Source: Mycetohabitans endofungorum
GTDB lineage: Bacteria; Pseudomonadota; Gammaproteobacteria; Burkholderiales; Burkholderiaceae
Assembly: GCF_002927045.1 (NCBI RefSeq)
Contig: NZ_PRDW01000003.1
Location: forward strand, 124,001 to 188,000
Length of the DNA: 64,000 bases
Direction of reading: 5' to 3'
The notes beneath the pieces are model-generated. The model did not search any database. It worked only from the letters and a program-made list of their open reading frames with translations, and was not told the origin of the DNA. Position numbers and translations under genes: made by a program. Of this stretch, positions 10,788-19,553 are shown in pieces (the first letter of the stretch is position 1; each line of letters starts with the position of its first letter).

Positions 10788-11975
10788 ATGCTCACGCTCG
10801 TATGGATTGCGCTAACGCTTTGGACACCGATGCCGGCGGTGGGCTCATCACAGCAGTCCAACGCAAGCGCCGGCGCAACGACGGCCGAACCTGCGTCGCG
10901 GCCAAGATTGACCGCACAATCGACCGTCGACACGGTCAAACCGATAATCGAAACGGCGTCTACGCCTGTCGCGTCGCCCGTCCCCAGTTCATCTGCGGCC
11001 TCAGGCTCAGCGGCTGCCCCGGGCTCATCGGCTACCCCAACCTCCGAGCAACCGGCTGCCCCGAGACAATCGTCTGCCGTAGACTCATCATCGATGCCGG
11101 TTCCAACGCAAACGCCGGCCTCGTCGCCCGCGCGGCCACCGGCCCAACCCACGGCCTCGGCCACCCACGCGCCACCATCCGCCGCCCCCGTACTGCCGCG
11201 CTATACTAATGTGCCTTCCGCGCTCGACTATCGGAAGCTGTATGTGCAGTCTGTCAACCGCACCCTGTCGATACCCGCCGCTGCCCAAGCGCACTATGGG
11301 CAACTGCTGCAGAACGCGCTCGCCCAAGCCGGCTTGCCTGACGTGGCAAGCGAATTCGTCGCCGTCGTGGACCGCAATCCGTTCGTACAAGCATTTGTGT
11401 TGATGTGGCGTCAGACGCCGTCGGACGCTTGGCAGGTGATCGGCGCATCGCCTGTTTCTACCGGCATGCCAGGTCCCTATGACCATTTCATCACGCCGCT
11501 CGGGGTGTTCCGGCATACTCCGGACAACATGGACTTTCGCGCCGAAGGCACGTTCAACGACAACGGCATTCGCGGCTATGGCGCGCGCGACCAGCGAATC
11601 TACGACCTCGGATGGACGCAGGCACAGCGCAGCTGGGGTAATCGCGCAACGAGCCAGATGCGACTGCAAATGCACGCTACCGATCCCGACCGGCTCGAAT
11701 CGCTGCTCGGCATGCGGCACTCGAAAGGCTGTATCCGAATCCCGGGCGCGCTCAATACGTTTCTGGATCACTACGGCATACTGGACGCTGACTATGAGAC
11801 GCGCATCCGGGAAGGCCAGCTCCTATGGGTGCTTAAGCCGAATCGCGAGGCATCGCGCTGGGCCGGGCGCTATATCGTGATCGTTGATGGCGGTGCAACA
11901 CAGCGTCCGACGTGGTCGCCGATGCCGCGTGGCCCCAAGGTCAAGCATGGTGCGCAGATCGACACCGCCGACTGA
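10788..11975 (+). CDS. L,D-transpeptidase (YkuD-type) with long Pro/Ala/Ser linker
   Basis: 395-aa exported protein. Residues 1-20 (MLTLVWIALTLWTPMPAVGS) look like a signal peptide. About residues 20-136 are a low-complexity Ala/Pro/Ser/Thr linker. The catalytic domain follows and ends with HSKGCIRIPGALNTFLDHYG, the Cys at about residue 315 being the expected nucleophile and the His of HSKGC part of the YkuD motif. Such enzymes make 3-3 crosslinks or attach proteins to peptidoglycan in the periplasm. The start at 10788 was chosen for the signal peptide; upstream in-frame codons look non-coding. Which L,D-transpeptidase activity it has cannot be told. Confidence 0.8.
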   Translation: MLTLVWIALTLWTPMPAVGSSQQSNASAGATTAEPASRPRLTAQSTVDTVKPIIETASTPVASPVPSSSAASGSAAAPGSSATPTSEQPAAPRQSSAVDSSSMPVPTQTPASSPARPPAQPTASATHAPPSAAPVLPRYTNVPSALDYRKLYVQSVNRTLSIPAAAQAHYGQLLQNALAQAGLPDVASEFVAVVDRNPFVQAFVLMWRQTPSDAWQVIGASPVSTGMPGPYDHFITPLGVFRHTPDNMDFRAEGTFNDNGIRGYGARDQRIYDLGWTQAQRSWGNRATSQMRLQMHATDPDRLESLLGMRHSKGCIRIPGALNTFLDHYGILDADYETRIREGQLLWVLKPNREASRWAGRYIVIVDGGATQRPTWSPMPRGPKVKHGAQIDTAD

Positions 11976-12068
11976 TAGAATCCGCGTCCGATAGAGGCTT
12001 GACGCACACCGGCAGCCGCACGCTATCATCGCTGCGATGCCGGCGCGGCGGCCTCCGATGGCGACGGC

Positions 12069-12755
12069 ATGCCCGAGTCGCCGCCAGCTCAATCCGATGC
12101 ACTGCTGCACCGCCTCGATTACATCGAAGCAGCAGCGAACCGGCTGAAAATGCCGCTCGCGTTTGCCGATCAATTCTACGCATCGCGCCATTGGCCTCAT
12201 GCGGCGCTGTCGTTGACCGTATTCGGCACGCTGTTCTGCGGCGCGCGACTGCTATTCTCCAGTGCCATCAAAAAGCATGGCGGCTTTCGCGTCGCCATCG
12301 CATCGCTCCTGATCAAAGCACGCGGCCTGCTGACGCTGTGGCTCGCGCCCATCCCGCAAGTAGCGCTGGCCGGCGCGGCGCTGACCGGGTTGGGTTTCGC
12401 GCTGGTCTTCCCCGCACTGGGTGCCGAAGCCGTCGCGCTGGCGCCACCGGCCAACCGCGGTGCGGCATTGTCCGCCTATTCCGTGTTCCTCGATTTGTCT
12501 CTGGGCCTCACCGGCCCCCTAGCTGGACTGATCGCCGGCGACTTCGGGTATGAATCGGTCTATCTGTTTGCCGCAGTCGCCGCATGCGTCGCCGCTGTGC
12601 TGAGTATTGTATGGGCGCGCCGACAAAATAGACTGGGGCACTTCGCCGCCCTAAGTGAGCAGCTTCGCGGAACGCCGGCTCCATCGCGCCAACAGAAAAC
12701 AAACTCAAACCAATACAGGAAAAATTTTTCTAATTGGCACGAATACCGAAATTAA
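12069..12755 (+). pseudogene. C-terminal half of a YfcJ/YhhS-like MFS transporter
   Basis: From about 12159 the frame reads [20 protein letters not shown], then [20 protein letters not shown] and [20 protein letters not shown], and [20 protein letters not shown]. These are conserved segments of the second six-helix bundle in YfcJ/YhhS (UPF0226) sugar-efflux-like MFS proteins. The N-terminal six helices are absent, and the roughly 30 codons before 12159 do not look like the family. The tail after about 12660 is also aberrant, with Gln/Asn-rich codons in AT-richer DNA. I call it a truncated remnant next to a gene-free region. Confidence 0.75.
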
Positions 12756-13373
12756 AAACTAAAATAGTCGAACACGTCAAGACAATATTACCCCAAAATG
12801 CATGACAAGTATCTTTTAGACACCAGCAATCCTACGGCACAAGAGCGCCGAGATAATTCGAAACTAAGCGTGGAGTTATAGGCGCAAGCTGTTTTTCGAC
12901 CGTGGCCAATCGTCGGGTCGCATCACGATAAAGTGGTAAAGCCAAGCAGGTCGGTGAAGATATTCATCTTTAGCAGCCTAACAATGGCCGCATATGCAGA
13001 CGGTTATTCATTGAATGCAACAAAGGAATAGAATTGCGTGCATTTGTTGAAATTTTTGAAATAGCTTACACAAAGCGCCGAAGTTGCATCCACCCCGTGT
13101 ACGGGAGGGCGGATGCATGAAAGTGCCGCGGTACTGGGGGCGATAACGTGATATCGGAGCGCATTACGCGCTGCGGGTGCGCCCACTCGTTGATGCGATC
13201 CGCTTACCAATTGTCGATTTTTGTCGCGCCCCGTTTGCTTGACCTCCGCAATCCTCTATAAACTGTCTGAGATCCCGAATGGATTTCCCCAACGGAACAC
13301 CGAAGGCCGGGCAACTTTAATATGGGAAAAACAATCGGCTGTCAAACATAATTTTCTCGACCACGAGCTCAGA
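12756..13373. other. Gene-free AT-richer stretch before the LysR regulator
   Basis: About 620 nt with no supported gene and visibly lower GC than its surroundings. It contains one structured inverted repeat at 13085-13117 and probably the promoter of the downstream LysR gene. No transposase fragment, tRNA or target-site duplication was recognised. It adjoins a truncated transporter, so it may mark an old deletion or insertion scar. Confidence 0.5.
13085..13117. repeat. Nested inverted repeat (hairpin) in the gene-free region
   Basis: TGCATCC at 13085-13091 pairs with GGATGCA at 13111-13117. Inside, CCCGT (94-98) can pair with ACGGG (101-105). No T tract follows on either strand, so it is not a standard terminator. 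Its role is unknown. Confidence 0.5.
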
Positions 13374-14492
13374 ATGAATCAGATCCAGGCCATGCGCGTG
13401 TTTACCCGGGTCGCGGAAACACAGAGTTTTCGGCGCGCGGCACAGCAACTGAATGTCTCCAATGCCTTGGTCACGCGTTCGATCGCGACATTGGAAGCCC
13501 ACCTGAACACGCGGCTCATCAATCGCACGACACGCAACGTGTCGTTGACGGAGGCAGGATACGTTTACCTACAGGGTTGTCGTCGACTGCTCGAGGAACT
13601 TGACTTCATCGAAGCAACCGTGGTCAACGGTGACGACGAGCCTCGCGGCACATTGCGCGTCGCCGCTTCGGCATCGCTTTGCGACGAATTGATCGGACTG
13701 GTCGAAGGGTTCCGCCAGCGTCACGCACGGATCCGCTTACATGTCACGCTGGGTGACCAGGCCGTGGACGCGCTCGGCGACAGCTACGACGTCGGTCTGG
13801 TGCAAGCCGCGGTGGCGCCGGGTAATGGACTCTCCAGCCAGATCCTGAGTTCGTGCGCGTCGGTGATCGTCGCCTCGCCGGATTACCTGCTCGAGCACGC
13901 CGCGCCGCAAGCGCCCAATGACCTGCTTGCGCTGTCGTTGCTGGCGCAATCGTACAGTGACCGCAGCCGGCTCTGGCGCCTGCGCGATGCGCACGGCGCC
14001 GAATACCAGTTGGCGATGCCCGAGCCAGTCTACGTGGTGAACAACGCACAGATGCTACGCGCCGCGGCTGTCGGCGGCATGGGCATCGCGTTGCTGCCGC
14101 AGCGCGTGGTCGAGCGTGACGTGGCCAGCGGCAGCCTGGTCCAGCTATTGCCCGACTGCGAGATCCTGGAAAGTAAGACCACGCTGTCCGTGGTCTACCC
14201 GGAGCGGCAATACATGGCGGCTAAGACGCGCGCCTTCGTCGAGTTCGTCTGCGCACGCTACGGCCAGGCCGACAACAGCGGTTATGACGCCGAGCAAGGC
14301 GCCCCTGCACCGCAGCAGTGCGACGCAGGCCTCGGCGCGCCAGAACGGCAGCAGCCGGCCGACGCGATGGTCACACGCGACAACCTAAGCGGTTCGGCCA
14401 ACAACACGAAGAGTCCGCACGCCACGGCGCAACCGGCATCGCGCCCCGCGGCGCCATGGCCTTTTGCGACGGGGGAATGGCGCGCCAGTTGA
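13374..14492 (+). CDS. LysR-family transcriptional regulator with C-terminal extension
   Basis: 372-aa LTTR. The N-terminal winged helix-turn-helix (MNQIQAMRVFTRVAETQSFR, then VSNALVTRSIATLEAHLNTR and LINRTTRNVSLTEAG) occupies residues 1-62 and is the signature of the DsdC/AaeR-like, QseD-type LTTRs. The substrate-binding domain follows from about residue 90. A normal protein would end near residue 296; about 75 further residues are Gln/Ala/Pro-rich and low complexity, suggesting a lost stop codon or tail extension. Start 13374 matches the family. The neighbours are decayed genes, so no target operon can be inferred. Confidence 0.85.
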   Translation: MNQIQAMRVFTRVAETQSFRRAAQQLNVSNALVTRSIATLEAHLNTRLINRTTRNVSLTEAGYVYLQGCRRLLEELDFIEATVVNGDDEPRGTLRVAASASLCDELIGLVEGFRQRHARIRLHVTLGDQAVDALGDSYDVGLVQAAVAPGNGLSSQILSSCASVIVASPDYLLEHAAPQAPNDLLALSLLAQSYSDRSRLWRLRDAHGAEYQLAMPEPVYVVNNAQMLRAAAVGGMGIALLPQRVVERDVASGSLVQLLPDCEILESKTTLSVVYPERQYMAAKTRAFVEFVCARYGQADNSGYDAEQGAPAPQQCDAGLGAPERQQPADAMVTRDNLSGSANNTKSPHATAQPASRPAAPWPFATGEWRAS

Positions 14493-14548
14493 CCGGCCAC
14501 GCCTGCGCCTGACGAGGTTGCAGCAGCCCGGCGCGCCACGTCGCCGCG

Positions 14549-14880
14549 TCAACCCGTGACGCCATGCGATAGGTATTCCTCGGCGTCACCGTGATAGCCG
14601 CAGTACTCGGCCAGCGCATCGGCTTCGCGCTCGTGCACCGCGACGGGAAAATGCGACGCAGCGAGCATGTCACGTGCGACCTCTCCAGCACCCGCGAACC
14701 GCTCGGATCGACAAACGCCCGAATCCCGTTAACCTTGCCGGGATGCCATTCCGGGGCCGGTCCGAGCACGTAGCCGGTATCGTCGCGATCCGCGCACTCG
14801 AGCAAGGGCGACACGGGCCAAATATCCGGCTCCACCGGCAGTGCCAATACGAATTCGCGAACAACGAGAGTGATGGCCAT
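14549..14880 (-). pseudogene. Frameshifted small conserved hypothetical gene
   Basis: From 14880 the frame reads MAITLVVREFVLALPVEPDI, then ECADRDDTGYVLGPAPEWHP and VNGIRAFVDPSG, and degenerates near 14690. The next frame continues EVARDMLAASHFPVAVHERE, then ADALAEYCGYHGDAEEYLSH, and stops with TGA at 14549. One single-base shift would restore a compact protein of about 109 aa. Third-position GC and residue composition support real coding in both halves. I do not recognise the family. It overlaps nothing and is convergent with the LysR gene's extended 3' end. Confidence 0.6.
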
Positions 14881-15369
14881 CGAATACTGTGACAAGGGTG
14901 CGGCGTGAAGCGGCATCGTCGTGCATGACATCAATTACATCACGCCCAAAATGAACACTCGTTGACAATCCGCACTGATCGCACAAAAAACGTACCGTTC
15001 CCCGTGCAGCCCGCGCAGTGCCACCCGCGGCCGGCACTGCGCGCGGACCGCCGCTCGACCTATGACAACGCGTCGCTGACGGAACTGGCGCTGGCGCTCA
15101 TGCGCAAAGGGGCAAACGGCTATTGGGCCATGCTCGACGAAGGGCTCACGGGTGCCCGCGGTTCGCCGCCGGCGCCGGGCGACACGGCGGCACAATATGA
15201 GCAGCTGATGGCCGCACGGCGCACGACTGGTGCGCAATCGCCGGCGAATCGCGATCGACGGCGTCCGACAGCAGGGCTTCCCCGGATACAGTAAGATGGT
15301 GCTTCACGGCCTTCGGTGCACGCGCACCCCGCGTGCCCGAACCGCGGTTCCCCACCCCGAAGCCTGCCC
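14881..15369. other. Intergenic stretch with a possible plus-strand gene fragment
   Basis: 489 nt. On the plus strand, about 15055-15240 reads STYDNASLTELALALMRKGA then NGYWAMLDEGLTGARGSPPA, with codon usage that looks coding. No good start or family was recognised. It may be the remnant of a short hypothetical gene. The rest shows no feature. Confidence 0.3.
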
Positions 15370-15606
15370 ATGCCCTTGCCGCTCATCGCCCTCGCCATTG
15401 CCGCCTTCGGCATCGGTACCACCGAGTTCGTGATCATGGGATTGCTGCTGGACGTGGCGCGTGACCTTCGCGTATCGATTCCGACCGCCGGCATGCTGGT
15501 GTCCGGATACGCGCTGGGCGTCACGGTGGCGCTCGGTGCGCTTGGGCTGTCAGCTTGGTCCTACAGTCTGGAGCGGCGCGCGCCGGCCGGCGTGACACCC
15601 TCCTGA
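15370..15606 (+). pseudogene. AraJ/YdhP-like MFS transporter reduced to its ends
   Basis: The first 51 residues (MPLPLIALAIAAFGIGTTEF, then VIMGLLLDVARDLRVSIPTA and GMLVSGYALGVTV) are the highly conserved N-terminus of AraJ-type DHA1 transporters. They run straight into ALGALGLSAWSYSLERR, which resembles the extreme C-terminus of the same family. About 300 internal codons are missing in frame, leaving 78 aa with at most two or three membrane segments. No transport function is plausible. It lies just upstream of an unrelated, intact MFS gene. Confidence 0.7.
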
Positions 15607-15706
15607 GCGCCAGAACAACCCGCGCCGCCTGCTGCGATCGCCCGCGGGCGCGGCGCCACGATAACGGGCCTGCCGCCATTGGTACGCCGGCCCCATAATA
15701 CTACGA

Positions 15707-16867
15707 ATGAAAGTTATCTTTACACGCGACTTCTTTGCGTTAATCGTCAGCGTTGCCGTCGTCGGGCTAGGCATCGGCGCCACGTTGCCGCTCACCGCTC
15801 TGGCGTTGATGCAAGTCGGCTATGGCTCACACGTGGTCGGCATGCTGACCGCCGCGCAGGCGGGCGGCGGTATCGCGATCGTGCCATTCGCAGCACGCAT
15901 CACGTCGCGTATCGGCGCACGCCGTGCCATCATCGGCACGGTGTGGATAACGTCGATCGCGACGCTTGCGATGCAATTGACGGTCAACCTCATTGCCTGG
16001 GCGCTGCTGAGGGCGATCGCTGGCGCCGCTTTGATGCTGCTGTTCACGATCACCGAAGCCTGGGTGAACCAGCTCGCCAACGATCGATCGCGTGGGCGCA
16101 TCGTCGCACTGTACGCGACCAACTTCACGCTGTTCCAGATGGCTGGCCCGCTGCTGGTCAGCGTGATCGCCGACTACCCGGGATGGCGTTTTGCATTGTG
16201 CGGCGCGATCTTCCTGCTGGCGCTGCCGGGGCTGTGGATGATGCGCATCGCCCGCGACATCGGCCCGGCCGACGATGAGCCCCATGGCGCCTGGCAAACG
16301 GTATTACCCCGCATGCCGGCACTAGTGGTCGGTGCGGGCTTTTTTGCGCTGTTCGATACACTAGCCTTGTCGCTGCTACCGTTGTTCGCGATCCACCATG
16401 GCGTCGCAACGGAACTGGCCGTCGTGTTCGGCTCTGCGATCCTGCTCGGCGATACGGTGTGCGCGTATGCCCTTGGATGGCTGGCCGATCACGTCGGCCG
16501 GGCGCGCGTGCACTTGGGCGCCGCGCTGGTCGTGGCGCTGCTGCTGCCGACATTGCCGGTGATCGCCGCGCAGCCGTGGCTGCGCTGGCCTGTGCTAATC
16601 GTGCTCGGCGCGGCCGCGGGCGGGATCTACACGTTGTCGCTGGCAGCGATCGGCGAACGTTTTCGTGGCCCGGCGCTGGTCACCGCCAGCTCGTTGATCG
16701 GTGCATCGTGGAGCGTGGCGAGTTGCTTCGGGCCGATGATTGCCGGCGCGCTGATGCGCACGATCAGCCCTGACGCGCTGGTCGGCGTGCTGTTCGCCGG
16801 CGTCGTCATGTTCATCTGCGCGCATCTGTGGGAACAGCATGCTGCGCGGGCCGCGACGCAAGGCTAA
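15707..16867 (+). CDS. MFS transporter (YcaD-like)
   Basis: 386-aa, 12-helix MFS protein that looks complete. Motif-A-like sequence occurs after the second helix (PFAARITSRIGARRAIIGTV), and the equivalent in the second half is GWLADHVGRARVHLGAALVV. The region AIAGAALMLLFTITEAWVNQ with the following LANDRSRGRIVALYATNF is characteristic of the YcaD group. The substrate is unknown. It is a single-gene unit surrounded by broken genes, the only intact transporter between 12 and 17 kb, so selection may maintain it. Confidence 0.85.
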   Translation: MKVIFTRDFFALIVSVAVVGLGIGATLPLTALALMQVGYGSHVVGMLTAAQAGGGIAIVPFAARITSRIGARRAIIGTVWITSIATLAMQLTVNLIAWALLRAIAGAALMLLFTITEAWVNQLANDRSRGRIVALYATNFTLFQMAGPLLVSVIADYPGWRFALCGAIFLLALPGLWMMRIARDIGPADDEPHGAWQTVLPRMPALVVGAGFFALFDTLALSLLPLFAIHHGVATELAVVFGSAILLGDTVCAYALGWLADHVGRARVHLGAALVVALLLPTLPVIAAQPWLRWPVLIVLGAAAGGIYTLSLAAIGERFRGPALVTASSLIGASWSVASCFGPMIAGALMRTISPDALVGVLFAGVVMFICAHLWEQHAARAATQG

Positions 16868-17039
16868 AAAAGAGCCGGTGAACTGCCCGACTCACCAGCC
16901 CGAACAGAAAGCCACCGGTATCAGCAACCTTCGAACACTCGGCGCGTCGGCGTGCGACCGGTGGCATGCCGCCCGGCGCAGCCGTGTCAGCCAAATTTTT
17001 GTCGATGCGACAGCCGCGGCGACTGCTACTATTTCGATA

Positions 17040-17258
17040 ATGATTCCGCCACCCCTTCCTGCACTCGCCGCCGCCGCGGTACGCCATCCTTACTTCGCCG
17101 AGCGCGTGTTGCTACACGCAGGCGCAACGGCGCGCGGCCGGCTGAAGATCCCGCTGATCTTCACGCACGTCATGGACGAAGCGCAGTTCGAGTTACTGCA
17201 GCAATACGATGTGCGGTACGTACAAGGTCCAGTGTTTGACTCGGTCGGCTCGATCTAG
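17040..17258 (+). pseudogene. C-terminal fragment of an EAL-type (c-di-GMP phosphodiesterase) domain
   Basis: A 72-codon frame ends IPLIFTHVMDEAQFELLQQY then DVRYVQGPVFDSVGSI. This aligns by eye with the end of EAL domains, where an E-G-V-E-type loop is followed by a helix and DYVQGYLF. The catalytic EAL/ExLxR residues and all of the domain's first part are absent, so the piece would be inactive. No start-proximal partner was found upstream. Short length and the missing first half make this a tentative relic call. Confidence 0.4.
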
Positions 17259-17628
17259 CGGACCGCGCGGGCGCCGTCTGACGACCGGATAGCCCGTCAC
17301 GTCGGCAATGATCTGCCTGCACAAGTCCGAATGCTTCCGGATTGCTCCGCCCATAGTGGGCGCAGCGCATCCGGATGGTACGCCCGGGCGTGCTGCGTGA
17401 GCATCGCGCCGTCACGCGTGGCCAGCAGCGCCTTCGTGCTCTGTGTGTCTCGGTCCGCATCGCGATCGCGCGTGTCGATTTCACAACCGACGTGCCGTCA
17501 GTCTTGCGCGACACCGCGGGGCTGGCGCAGACTGCACGCTGCGCGCCGCGCGCGGTGCGGCCATGGCTGTGCCGCGCGCCGTGGACGCGCCTGCTCCATC
17601 CCAACTTAGAACGCTGAGGTATTTCGCG
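17259..17628. other. Gene-free stretch upstream of the GH15 gene
   Basis: 370 nt without a supported gene. A minus-strand frame around 17290-17490 (LLATRDGAMLTQHARAYHPD, then ALRPLWAEQSGSIR) has coding-like composition but no start and no recognised family. The GH15 ribosome-binding site (GAGG) lies near its right end. Confidence 0.35.
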
Positions 17629-19461
17629 ATGATCCTGTCTTCCACCGAGTCATCCCCGACGCTCCCCCCCCGTGCCGCTCCCCATCGCTCGCTCGATGTC
17701 GGCGTCATTGGCAATTGTGCGTTCAGCGCGCTGATCGACAGGATGGGCTGCGTTGTCTGGAGCTGTCTGCCGCGCTTTGATGGCGATCCGGTCTTCAACG
17801 CACTGATCGACACCTCGGACCACGCCGGCCTGTGGAGCATCGAACTCGAGAACTATGTGCGTGGCGAGCAGTTCTACGAGCCGAACACCGCAGTGCTGCG
17901 CACGCGCCTGTACGACACGAATGGACAGGGTATCGAGATCACCGACTTCGCGCCGCGCTTCTACTCGCGCGGGCGTTATTTCCGCCCCACGACGATGGTG
18001 CGCCGCGTGAAGCCGCTGCAAGGCGCGGTGCGCATCACGGTACGGCTGCGCCCGCGTTTTGACTGGGGCCGGCTGCCACCGGCGATCACGCACGGCAGCC
18101 ACCACATCCGCTATGTTGGCCCCGCGCAAACGCTGCGGCTTACGACCGACGCACCGTTGTCCTACATCGTCGCGGAACAGCAGTTCCTGCTCGATCGCGA
18201 GGCCAACTTCATCCTCGGACCGGACGAGACGCTTGCCACGGGCATCGAAAACACCGCGCGCGATTTCGAGCAGGACACGATCCAATACTGGCGTACGTGG
18301 ACTGGCCGGCTCGCGATACCGCTGGAGTGGCAGGACGCAGTGATTCGCGCGGCGATCACGCTGAAGCTGTCGCTGTTCGAGGATACCGGTGCGATCATCG
18401 CCGCGATGACCACCAGCATCCCAGAGGCACCGAGCAGCAGCCGCAACTGGGACTACCGCTATTGCTGGCTGCGCGATGCATTCTTCGTCGTGCGTGCGCT
18501 GAACAGTCTGTCCGAGGTCGGCACGATGGAGGACTACCTGCGCTGGCTGCGCAACATCGTGCTGCGCTCCAAGGGCGGACATATCAAACCGCTGTACGGC
18601 ATCGGCCTAGAAGCGTCGCTGCCGGAATCGATCGTCGAACATCTGGGCGGATACCGCGACCACGCGCCGGTGCGCGTGGGCAACCAGGCGCACGAGCACT
18701 TCCAGCACGATGTGTACGGCAACATCATCCTAGGTGCGACGCAGGCTTTCCATGACCGGCGCCTAATACGCCCGGCCGGCCTGTTCGAGTTCGAACACCT
18801 GGAGGCTGTCGGCGAGAATGCCTACCGAATCTATACAAAGCCGGATGCCGGCATGTGGGAGCTACGCTCGCGTGCGCGCATCCATACGTCGTCGGTGCTG
18901 ATGAACTGGGCCGCTTGCGACCGACTCGCAAAGATCGCGCATACGCTCGGGTTACCCGAGCGCGAGATGCTGTGGCGCGGGCGCGCCGACGCGATCCGCG
19001 AATACCTGCTGAATAACGCGTGGAATGAGGCGCGCGGCGCGTTCACCGAAAGTGTCGGCGGCCAGGATCTGGACGCGAGCGTGCTATTGATGGCCGAAGT
19101 CAACATGATCGACCCGAAGGATCCACGCTTCGTATCCACTGTCGAGGCGCTCGAGCGCTCGCTGTGCGACGGGCCCTACATGCGGCGCTATGAAGCACCG
19201 GACGACTTCGGCAAGCCGGAAACCGCGTTTAACATCTGCACCTTCTGGCGCATCGACGCGCTGACCAGGATCGGCCGTCGTGACGAGGCACGCGCGATCT
19301 TCGAAGCGATGCTGGCGGCGCGCAACCACCTCGGATTGCTATCAGAAGACACGCATCCGGTCACCGGCGAGATGTGGGGCAACTTCCCGCAGACCTACTC
19401 GATGGTCGGCATCATCAACTGCGCGATGCGGCTTTCCGCACCGTGGGATTCGGTCATCTGA
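17629..19461 (+). CDS. Glycoside hydrolase family 15 protein (glucoamylase/trehalase type)
   Basis: 610-aa GH15 enzyme with the N-terminal beta-sandwich (SLDVGVIGNCAFSALIDRMG) and the (alpha/alpha)6 catalytic barrel. NWDYRYCWLRDAFF at about residues 272-285 is the GH15 substrate-binding signature. The region around residue 408 (AGMWELR) and a C-terminal EDTHPVTGEMWGNFPQTYS segment carry conserved residues. The family inverts alpha-glucosidic bonds in starch-like glucans or trehalose. In Burkholderia this gene commonly sits with otsA/otsB; neither is found next to it here. The start at 17629 follows a GAGG site; longer upstream reading has no family support. Confidence 0.88.
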   Translation: MILSSTESSPTLPPRAAPHRSLDVGVIGNCAFSALIDRMGCVVWSCLPRFDGDPVFNALIDTSDHAGLWSIELENYVRGEQFYEPNTAVLRTRLYDTNGQGIEITDFAPRFYSRGRYFRPTTMVRRVKPLQGAVRITVRLRPRFDWGRLPPAITHGSHHIRYVGPAQTLRLTTDAPLSYIVAEQQFLLDREANFILGPDETLATGIENTARDFEQDTIQYWRTWTGRLAIPLEWQDAVIRAAITLKLSLFEDTGAIIAAMTTSIPEAPSSSRNWDYRYCWLRDAFFVVRALNSLSEVGTMEDYLRWLRNIVLRSKGGHIKPLYGIGLEASLPESIVEHLGGYRDHAPVRVGNQAHEHFQHDVYGNIILGATQAFHDRRLIRPAGLFEFEHLEAVGENAYRIYTKPDAGMWELRSRARIHTSSVLMNWAACDRLAKIAHTLGLPEREMLWRGRADAIREYLLNNAWNEARGAFTESVGGQDLDASVLLMAEVNMIDPKDPRFVSTVEALERSLCDGPYMRRYEAPDDFGKPETAFNICTFWRIDALTRIGRRDEARAIFEAMLAARNHLGLLSEDTHPVTGEMWGNFPQTYSMVGIINCAMRLSAPWDSVI

Positions 19462-19553
19462 GCGAAGCGCTTACCGCATTGGCAGCGCGCGGACACGCCA
19501 CGCACAGCCTCGCTACAGGATTCGCGAAGCACGCAAGGCTGGCGCCGGCATGC

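Noticed and set aside
16868..16915. Weak hairpin after the YcaD-like gene
   Set aside because: The stem is only 5 bp with a long loop, and the T tract lies on the opposite strand from the gene.
17290..17490. Minus-strand frame of about 66 codons with coding-like composition
   Set aside because: No start codon and no recognised family; GC-rich DNA readily gives such frames.
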